Shown one piece after another: positions 56,195 through 64,000 of a stretch of DNA of 64,000 nucleotides. The stretch covers positions 4,201,001 to 4,265,000 of the forward strand of contig NC_083514.1 of assembly GCF_032362555.1 (NCBI RefSeq), read 5' to 3'. Made by a program: the position numbers and the translations under genes. The notes under the pieces are model-generated. The model was given only the letters and a program-made list of their open reading frames with translations, was not told the DNA's origin and ran no database searches. This DNA comes from Amyelois transitella (lineage: Eukaryota > Arthropoda > Insecta > Lepidoptera > Pyralidae). The stretch's first letter is position 1. Every line of letters starts with the position of its first letter.

Positions 56195-58161
56195 ATGAAT
56201 AAAACTATCCGGAGCAGTGGTAGAAGGGTTATTCATAGAGTGTTCTTGCATTGTTTGGCAGAACAAGAAGCTGGAGAAATTACTCATGCAATTGATGATG
56301 TTTATAGACGAACAGCCGAAATGACAGGTATTTATTTATATGTAATTATTATTTAGTCATAGAATATAGTAATAAAACATTGTTTAATGATTTTAAGTAC
56401 TAAGATCATAAGATATTGTGAAAAATAGATTTTAACTTCAACGCTATTTGAAGGTTATGTTTTGCAAATTTGCAATGACATGTATACTAGGACAACGTAA
56501 GATTGATCATTAATTTTTTTTTCACACAATTATTTTTATTTTTAGGTGTTAGTATAAACACTGTCCGAAATATTGAAAAAGAAGGTGCTAGAAATAAGGG
56601 CGTGTTTTCTACACCAGGAAAACATAGAAAAGGTCGTCCAAAAAAGGTTTTGGACAATTTTGATTTGTCAGCCATAAGACAAAAGGTTCATTTTTTCTAT
56701 GTGGTGAAAAAACAGGTAATTTTTTTTATTTATTATATTATATAAACATTTTCATAAAATTATTGAAATTGGCCCCTTGGTACGGTGTGAGAGCATTACA
56801 CATAGACCAAGTTATTTTCGAATGTAAATAATTAAGTTAAATAATTTTCACATATTGTTATGCCGGATGTCATCATTGATGACAGTGGTTAAGCCATGTC
56901 AGTCAGATTTCTATACGCAGCAGCTTAAAAAAACTGACACCAGTGTTGGCCACTTACATACCCAAGAAATAACATATTGTAACCAAATCTTATAGTTTAA
57001 GTATTTTTTATTTTAGGTGCCCACTCTTCGTAATCTGCTACCTGTTATTAAAGCAGATTTAAATTATGATGGAAGTCGGGAACACCTGCGAAAAGTATTA
57101 CTTTCACTGGGTTTTAAATATAAAAAATGCCAGTCTGATAGGTCAGCCCTGATAGAAAAAACTGACATAGCTCTCAAGAGAGAAAAATATCTTAAAATCA
57201 TTTTAGATAACAGAAATTTGCCAGAGGAACTGAGAAAAAATATTATATATTTAGATGAGAGCTATGTTCATGCCTCATATAAATTAAAAAAATGCTGGCA
57301 GTCAATGGATGTTAGTGGAATAAAAGAAAATGTGAGCAAAGGCAAGCGGTACATTATTGTACATGCTGGCAGTGAGAAGGGATTTGTTCCGAATGCCTTA
57401 TTGATTTTCAGCGGAAATAATCAGAATGAGGACTATCACTCTGAAATGAACCATTACAATTTTACGAAATGGGTTAAAGATAAATTAATCCCAAATCTCA
57501 CTGAGGCTAGTATAATAGTCATGGACAATGCGCCCTACCACTCAGTAGTACTAAATAAGGCACCAACAAGCGCAACTAAAGTTGCCGAAATTAAAGTATG
57601 GCTTGAAGATAATGGCGTGCCGTTTGAGGACTCATTGCGCAAGCCGGAGCTTTTGACATTAGTAAAACGCCATAAACCGACCCCTCTTTATGAAATAGAT
57701 GAGATTTTAGGAGAACATGTGGTACGACTTCCACCTTACCATTGCGATTTAAACCCAATTGAATTAATTTGGGGGATCGCTAAGCATAAAATTGCATCAA
57801 ATAATGTGTGCTCAACTGATATAAAGGTAAAGGTTCTCTTATTAACTTTTATTCAGTAGACTATGAGTTTGATTATTACTAGCTTTAATTTTCGTCTAAA
57901 TGTTTTTTGTAGATGGCAGCTCAGCAAGCATTTGAAAGTATCTCTGTGGAAAATTGGGTAAATTCATGCAGACATGTTATGAAAATTGAAAAGGAGTATT
58001 TTGAGAGAGGCAGAACTTTATACACTGATATAGAGCAATTAGTCATTCCTGTAAATGATGACAGCAGCAGTGAAGAGTCATCAGAATCCTGTTATTCTGA
58101 CATAGCAGGAACGTCAACCCAAGATGCTGTCTTCTCAGGTGTAGAATACGTGGATGAATAA
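56195..58161 (+). CDS. DDE transposase, IS630/Tc1/mariner superfamily, four exons
   Basis: Coding exons 56195-56327, 56546-56715, 57017-57826, 57913-58161 join in frame to 453 residues with GT-AG introns. The N-terminus is a helix-turn-helix (EITHAIDDVYRRTAEMTGVS, INTVRNI) followed by a GRPKK AT-hook-like link and a second DNA-binding part. The catalytic domain shows IIYLDES (D181), IIVMDNAPYH (D271) and LNPIELIWG (E350). The second D and the E are 78 residues apart, far more than the 34 of Tc1 or mariner, because of a helical insert (KVWLEDNGV, RKPELLTLVKRHK). Exon 4 adds a conserved helix and an acidic tail (DDSSSEESSESCYSD). All catalytic residues are present and no stop interrupts the frame. 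It could be active, or a host gene in an old element. Confidence 0.85.
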
Positions 58162-58175
58162 TTTGATTCTGATTG

Positions 58176-58181
58176 AATAAA
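58176..58181 (+). terminator. transposase poly(A) signal
   Basis: AATAAA 15 bp after the transposase stop codon. Confidence 0.6.
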
Positions 58182-58215
58182 ATCACTGATAATCAACTGA
58201 GATTTTTTAATCCTG

Positions 58216-58430
58216 CTTACATTATAAATGCGAAAGTTTGTAAGGAAGTTTGGACGTGTATGTGTGTTTATTACTCTTTCACACAGAAACTACTGGATGG
58301 ATTATTATGAATTTTGGTAAACGAGTAGAATATGACCTGGACTAACATATAGGGTACTTTGTATTGCAAAATGTTCACGGGAACGCAGCCCCGGGACGCA
58401 GCTAGTATCATATTAACATCTGTAACACAG
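58216..58430 (+). repeat. retroposon end fragment inside the transposon
   Basis: CTTACATTATAAATGCGAAA, GTTTGTAAGGAAGTTTGGAC, AACTACTGGATGGATTATTA, CGGGAACGCAGCCCCGGGAC, ending GCAGCTAGTATCAT. Pattern of a common moth repeat. Confidence 0.55.
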
Positions 58431-58532
58431 GCGAGTGTTATCATCCCTGAAATCTTTTCACACCCTTTTCATGTTGAGAGACTACCTCTTTCCACTTGCC
58501 ACGATCCCTGCATAGAGTTATTTCATGTAAGT

Positions 58533-58537
<5 letters not shown>

Positions 58538-58579
<42 letters not shown>
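58538..58579. repeat. 42-base T homopolymer
   Basis: An uninterrupted T run preceded by GTATGTA. It may be the reversed A tail of a retroposed sequence or a slippage product; the length in the assembly may be unreliable. Confidence 0.9.
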
Positions 58580-58583
<4 letters not shown>

Positions 58584-58936
58584 CTTACTTATATACTTCC
58601 TTTACTTTACTTTCGTTTTTGTAACTTCTGCTATTTTTGCTCGTTCATTTTCAAAACAAAACGTTGAAACTCGAGTATCCAGTAGGACAGCGACTGGCTC
58701 GACGACGCATCACTCGGGATCAGTTACTAACCGGTTGGTGACTAGTTGCGTCGTGTGCGAACCCCAATGAGAAAGTATGGGCGGTGACGCTCAAGGAAGT
58801 TTTTTTAAGTAGCGTCGTGGTCTTCCGCTGTTGACTTCTTTTTCTCTATATAAAATCAATTACTCAAGTATCAAAACGGTTTAGGTCAGGTTATATGGGG
58901 TGGCCATATAAAGACAGGCAGCGCCCTCATTTTTTC

Positions 58937-58958
58937 CATACTCTTTTTTGCCAAGCTA
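58937..58958 (-). repeat. right terminal inverted repeat of the transposon
   Basis: Read inward on the minus strand: TAGCTTGGCAAAAAAGAG; followed on the plus strand by TA. Confidence 0.8.
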
Positions 58959-58979
58959 TAGGTAATATTCTCATCCAAC

Positions 58980-59530
58980 ATAAAAAAACGAAGGGTTCCG
59001 TACCGTCACACGGTTGTACCTTAAATATTCACGTTTCTACCTTTTAATTAGAATCGACCAAAAAATTGCCTAAAAATAACGTTTCTTGCTTATTTTGTTG
59101 TTGCCTGAAAGGTAATAAATTAATATAATATGCAAGAAAATATTCTGTGAAAATTTAAAGTGTCTAATTACTACCTGCTGCTGAAAAAATACGTTTATAG
59201 TAGGTATGCGGACCGATGTTTTTTAATTGACTTCCTCGATACAGGCTTGCCTAGTGAGGAAGTCATAGATATTAAGCATAATAGGCAAATATTCTGCAAT
59301 ATACATGTAACCTTCTCTGTAAATTATGTTTATGGTCATGTTTATGTTTATTGTAGCAAATAAATGCATTTTCATTTTTCATTTTTTTTCATGTGAATAT
59401 TAATTTTTAGTATTTGTTGCTATAGCAGCTCTAGCAAAATTTCAGCTTTCTAGCTATTTACGGTTTACAAGAAGAGACACACTTTTTACCTTTTAGAAAT
59501 GGAACCTTCAAAATTGTGAAAAGTGGTACA
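58980..59530 (+). repeat. dispersed repeat family C, interrupted copy
   Basis: CGAAGGGTTCCGTACCGTCA and, further on, TTGCTATAGCAGCTCTAGCA and TTTCAGCTTTCTAGCTATTT follow the order of the copy at 30146-30475. About 200 bp near 59190-59390 have no counterpart there and end TTTTCATTTTTCATTTTTT, so another element may have inserted. Confidence 0.55.
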
Positions 59531-60039
59531 TAGTAAGTAAATTCCACTTATTCAGCAACGGGCTCGCGCGTGTCATACCACCGGGGCAGGATTCTATCAA
59601 AAACTTGGTTTCCGATCTTAGCTTGTTCCATATAGAATAAAATAAAAAGAGCTATGGGAACCACAAGTGTCAATCACTGTCAATGTCATGTGTGAAAATA
59701 AATTCGCAAATGTAAACAAAACAACGTAATGTTGGAGAAAAAAAAGAAATTGACTAAAAACGGAGTCTTCAAATGTTGAAAGAGGCTAAATTAATATATT
59801 TTCATAAAAAACATCAGAAACAACAATATGCAAAGGATTGGTAGGTAAGTTTTTTTAATTATGATAACATTTCATCCAAACAAATTCATCAAATTATAAA
59901 TTTCTCATTCATTTCTTATCTCAATCTCATCTTAATAATGTATCTACCATACATAATAATATATATTTTCTGTAATTACCTAAATTTGTGATTCTTTTTG
60001 TAGGCTGGGCTAGCCTACTTCCCTACCCTCTCAATTCCC

Positions 60040-60135
60040 TTAAATACCCATGCGGCTGAACGTGGCATTTCAGTCTTTTCAAGACTGTTGGATCTGTCTA
60101 CCCCGCAAGGGATAAGACGTGATTATATGTTTATT
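60040..60135 (+). repeat. dispersed repeat family A, partial copy
   Basis: GCGGCTGAACGTGGCATTTC, AGTCTTTTCAAGACTGTTGG, CCCCGCAAGGGATAAGACGT, GATTATATG. Confidence 0.75.
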
Positions 60136-60276
60136 TCTTATTACCTGTTGTTGAACAATATATGCATAATCTAGATTGGGATGAAAATCAAATGATGAAA
60201 GTTAAGAACATGCAGTGACATTTAATGTTCCATATTTTTTATACTTACATAGAAATATTAAATGTGTTTCAGAATA

Positions 60277-61739
60277 ATGAAGAATTTTCAGCATCTGTGT
60301 TCATGGACCACTGCACTTATATTCAAGTCTGTGAAGAAGCGGTTGCTTGTTGTATTATGCACACTTTCCATACTCTATATAATTTTAAGATGGAGATTGA
60401 CATGTGTAGACATCCATTCCCAGATGCAGGTACAAAGAATGGTAAGTATTACTTGTAGTTTATGTAGTACTTGTTCATAGATTTATTACTTGATTACTAA
60501 CCTTTCATTCAAATCTTTAGCATTTTATTATCAATATTATCTTTTTGAATGGTTCAATGCTAATAATAGAAGTAAGTAGAAACACATTGATTGACTTTAC
60601 TGTTTAGTATATGAGATTTATAGTTAACAAAATATTTTGATAACTATGAAACTAAGTATGAGGGCATATGACTAGATCTTATTGATGTGTCCTTTTTCTC
60701 TTTTCAGTGCACCACCTATGCTATTGGCATATCAGTTGGAAGTCTCTGCCACAGCTTGTGCAAAGATTCAGAGACTACATCCGTTAGTTGTCCTACATTT
60801 TATCAGGCAACTGAAGTTGTTTCTGGGAACTGGCCTAATCAGAGTGTGATATATAGGAATGTTGCAGAAACAAATGACTTAGCACATCTAGATGCTTCTG
60901 GTAGAACAATATTCCCTAGTGAGGAGGAATTTACTAATATGATAAAAAATGCTGTTAAATTAAAGTTTAATATCTCAATTTCTGATGTTGATGCTCGAAA
61001 AATGTCTTATTTACAAAACAAAGAGGATATGTTGAGACAAATTGAAATGCAGAATGTTTGGTCGCTTTTACAAGATAATGAATATCTTGTTTCTTTGTTG
61101 TATGAGAAGTACAACATATTTCCTAAACTTCTTGGCACTTGTGGTTACACTTATGCTGTGCAAAAGATGCAATCTATATCGGGGTATTGGCATTTGATGA
61201 CATTGTATGACAGCGAACATGAATGGAACAAGAGGATTAAGACTGCCTTACTGATTCTTGATTATTTATCAATATTAGAAGAAAAGTTGCCAGAGCCTGT
61301 TCATATATGTGATGTGAAAATGAGCCATTTTGTATTTACTTCTGATTTTAAAAAGATTGTATATCAAGATGTTGAGTCTATTCATCCTCAATCTATGGTT
61401 AATAGGATCACTGGTGGAAAATCAGAATGTGAACAACATAGCGACTGTGATTTTATGGATTGTAGATCATTTTGTAACTTAGTAAGTCAAAAATGTGATC
61501 ATGGGGTTGTTAATAATAATTTACAAATAGTTTGTGAGAAAATTTTTTTAGGGTGGGTGATATCTGGTAGGGTGATGGTCCCTGGGCTGCTGTTAGGCCC
61601 TCGGTCTCCTAAAGTTCTTGTTGAAATGTTGGATTTGTGTGCCAATCCTGAGCGGACACAAGGCACGCCTAGAGCAAAAGCTTCAAAGGAAATTAGAAAA
61701 AGATTATATGATCTTCTTAGTAATCTTAAACTTTATTAG
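60277..61739 (+). CDS. DIPK1: DIPK1 / FAM69 divergent protein kinase-domain protein
   Basis: A type II membrane protein of the ER/Golgi with a divergent kinase fold; the substrate is unknown in animals. Coding exons 60277-60441 and 60708-61739 give 398 residues (human members about 430). A basic stretch (KSVKKR) precedes a single signal anchor (LLVVLCTLSILYIIL), then the lumenal part. The family's cysteine pattern is present (GSLCHSLC, then CEQHSDCDFMDCRSFC and NLQIVCEKIF). FPSEEEFTNMI lies in the N-lobe insert. CDVKMSHF and YQDVES stand where active kinases have HRD and DFG, so catalysis is doubtful or unusual. The donor ATG|GTAAGT at 60442 was chosen over CAG|GTACAA at 60430; both keep frame. 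An upstream 5' UTR exon is likely. Confidence 0.88.
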
Positions 61740-64000
61740 TACAGATATAAATTACATTATTTATTATTCTAGTCAATTATAAATCTAGTCATTTTTAAAC
61801 TTTTTGCTTGATTATGATTATTGCATTGTTACATGGTGCTGGCTGAAAGCAGTTTTATTTTTTTATATTTACAGTTTTTAGACTGTTATTTAATAATAAG
61901 GAAATTAGTAATTATATAGAGACTAAAAATATAAAGAGAGCCACGTTAGAGAAATCTATATGTATACTTTTCTAAATTAAATTGCATTATTGCCTCACTA
62001 AAACACATCTAGAAATGAGTATTTAAACTGATGCAGTTATTGCACCACCAAATTTTAAAAACCGGTATGTTGCCTAGACCAATACAAAGTGTAGTGTTCT
62101 TTTCATATTTCTGCGATTTATATTTACGTATATGCGGTGTAAGTGGACCCCCAGCTGAATATAAGTAAATAAATACGGTACAAATATAAGTATGAGAATA
62201 GATATAATGGTATATATAATTAATATTTTTACTAAAAGTGGTATTTGAAATTCTGTAAAAGATTTCACATATTTAATAGGTCTGCAACTTGCATGACTTT
62301 TCTCTTTTTTCCAATTACCTCTATGTCAGTAGTATATTTTGTTGGTTTTCATATTCGTAATCTCACCTCTTTTTCGGAGGGATGGGCAAAGAATCTTTAA
62401 AGATCACACAAACACAAATTCTGCATTCTTCTTATATTTTCAAATCTGGTGGTGTTATTTCTGTTTAGGACAGCCATAAGGGCAGTAATTTACAATGAAT
62501 ACGCTTTAGCACCTAGAAATTCTTAGAGAAAAAGAAATATCACAACAGTATTGTATTGTTAATGTTATCCATTGCTGTTTACAGACGGTTTAATCAGCTT
62601 GAAATATTTTGCTTTAATTCGGAATAAAAACACGCTTTTCCTTTAAATTGTCTTACCTACTTTTATTTAAAGGTTAGTTTGTTTGTAACCACTTTACGCG
62701 TTATTTACTGAACCAATAAGGGATAGGCTTACAAACTTGGGATTCTTTTTTAGGCGATGGGCTAGCCAAATAGCTGAACGTGGCCATTCAGTCTTTTCAA
62801 GGCTGTTGGCTCTGTCTACCCCGCAAGGGATATAGACGTGACCATATGTACGTATGTTACTGAAACAATCTGCTTCAACTGTCGCGTATATATATGTATA
62901 ATTATTTGGAAAATGATCCAGTAAACCTTTCATCCCTGTTAATACTTACTATAGTTCCCGTGGGTACCTGTATTATTTTTTAGGTGGCCCTTAATTGTAA
63001 CAATTCCTGTTTATTTTTAATTTTCTTATTGCCTATATATTTATATGATATCAAAGGTAACTAAGTACAAAGAATCTATCTTTTAGCTTCTGGTATCACG
63101 CGTGTTATTACAGATAATCCTACGGGAACGGAGGAGAATAGGCAAATTCACTTACGCAAGCTTTCGTGCTGACCTGGAAGATACAATAACCAGCACATCA
63201 ACCTATAAATTAATTGGAAATGCCCCTTTTTCGTGCAAAGAAACTTGATATGCATGCAGTCGATGGTACCTACTTAACGAAGAAGATATGCCAGCTGATT
63301 TTCTTCTCGTAAAAGTGGTAAAAGACTAATTTATCTATGGTTCGTAAGCGGTGTCTATTTGAATTTCAATACCAGCAAGCCATTAATCTGAAAGTAGCCT
63401 TTATGTTTATTTGATTGTTGGCTCTGTCTGCTCCGAAAGGGATAAATACGTGATATACCTACCTATGTATCCGTTAATGGTTTCACATCCTTGTTCCGAA
63501 CAGCTTTCTCGAGAGTGCAGATGGCTCTATGGAGAAGACGATGTATGTGTGTAAGAAGACTGGTTTAGTGTGCGCTATTAACATGATGGGAGAGGGAAAA
63601 AATAAAAATTTGATCTTCTGTATTTATATGTAGCAATTGTGCTTCGTGTTCTTCTGCTTTAGACTAACCTACTCATATAAATCGCTTATTGTTTTACTAA
63701 TTGTGTCCAACATGGAGCAAAAGATTTTTTGCCTCCTGTAGATCCCAATGAATAATTGCTTTTAATTTCCTTAGAAGGAATAACTGCCGAAAGTTTGTCA
63801 AAGGTCAGGCAGTTTGGTAGTATACTCTGTGGTGTCCGCGACGCATGCGTACAGCGGCGACCTTCTGGCGCCCTCAGTTTCAGTCAGCTCTCTTCGCGAT
63901 GTAGCACACGTAAACAATTCAACGTGCATCTCTCCTTTCGATTTCATCGAAATATTTATCGATACCACATAAGGAACGTCTAATAGTGCAGTGTGTTTCT
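61740..64000. other. 3' flank of DIPK1 and right end of the window
   Basis: AT-rich DNA with family A pieces (62705-62865 and about 63405-63455). The last about 230 bp are richer in GC, with CCCTCAGTTTCAGTCAGCTC near 63872, which resembles an arthropod initiator (TCAGT) and may be the promoter of a gene beyond the window. No coding frame recognised. Confidence 0.4.
62705..62865 (+). repeat. dispersed repeat family A, copy
   Basis: AATAAGGGATAGGCTTACAA, TTTTTAGGCGATGGGCTAGC, CAAATAGCTGAACGTGGCCA, TTCAGTCTTTTCAAGGCTGT, CCCCGCAAGGGATATAGACG. The block between GGGCTAGC and CAAATAGC is deleted. Confidence 0.8.

Larger units (their letters stand above)
56018..58958 (+). mobile_element. IS630/Tc1/mariner-type DNA transposon, apparently complete
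   Basis: A 2941-bp element. The 22-bp terminal inverted repeats (56018-56039 and complement of 58937-58958) agree at 19 positions; the shared core is AGCTTGGCAAA. TA stands directly outside both ends (56016-56017 and 58959-58960), the target duplication of this superfamily. Between them lies an intact four-exon transposase (56195-58161) with a poly(A) signal at 58176. The right side also carries a retroposon end fragment (58216-58430) and a 42-base T run (58538-58579), which probably inserted or grew later. The first and last bases differ between the ends (C versus T), so the exact borders could be off by one or two. Confidence 0.82.
58959..60276. other. 5' flank of DIPK1
   Basis: Contains a diverged family C repeat (58980-59530) and a family A piece (60040-60135). 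A possible 5' UTR exon of DIPK1 lies at about 59700-59845, ending in GGATTGGTAG|GTAAG. No coding gene seen. Confidence 0.45.

Noticed and set aside
58359-58667. A membrane protein with a phenylalanine tract
   Set aside because: The tract is the 42-base T run; the frame has no other content.
60225-60458. A separate gene upstream of DIPK1
   Set aside because: It overlaps the first DIPK1 coding exon in another frame; the correct frame gives the signal anchor.

Overview
The window is AT-rich nuclear DNA from an insect, most probably a moth or butterfly (Lepidoptera). The support is a run of single-copy animal genes with GT-AG introns, a tandem cluster of omega glutathione S-transferases, a tRNA-derived SINE of the type common in moths, and several dispersed repeats that look lepidopteran. 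The species cannot be named from the sequence alone.

Layout, left to right. A TMEM170-type membrane protein (+) at the edge. Cep135/Bld10 (-), a centriole coiled-coil protein with two coding exons; its intron carries a 5'-truncated CR1-group LINE. RELCH/KIAA1468 (+), 17 coding exons over 10 kb, whose joined reading frame of 1160 codons closes exactly. About 3.4 kb with a broken LINE fragment. Three tandem omega GST genes (+), all with five coding exons and the same intron phases; the third has a second, longer copy of the same LINE in intron 1. CDT1/double parked (-), three coding exons, with a PIP-box N-terminus and an E2F-like site upstream. Two long genes with no intron in the coding region: a monocarboxylate transporter (+) and an SR-protein kinase SRPK (+). 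A 2.94-kb DNA transposon with terminal inverted repeats, TA target duplication and an intact four-exon DDE transposase (+). Finally a DIPK1/FAM69 type II membrane kinase-like gene (+) and repeat-rich DNA to the end.

The single-copy genes are ordinary housekeeping functions: centriole assembly, endosomal recycling, replication licensing, splicing-factor phosphorylation and metabolite transport. They do not form a pathway. The GST trio is the only gene-family expansion.

The most interesting parts are the apparently complete long-spacer IS630/Tc1/mariner-type transposon, the two nearly identical LINE copies, a duplicated splice acceptor in RELCH, a 61-bp inverted copy of a Cep135 exon fragment just upstream of that gene, and a set of perfect inverted repeats with very short loops. 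All gene names come from recognising protein sequence; no search was run. Splice sites were placed by hand from GT/AG signals and reading phase.
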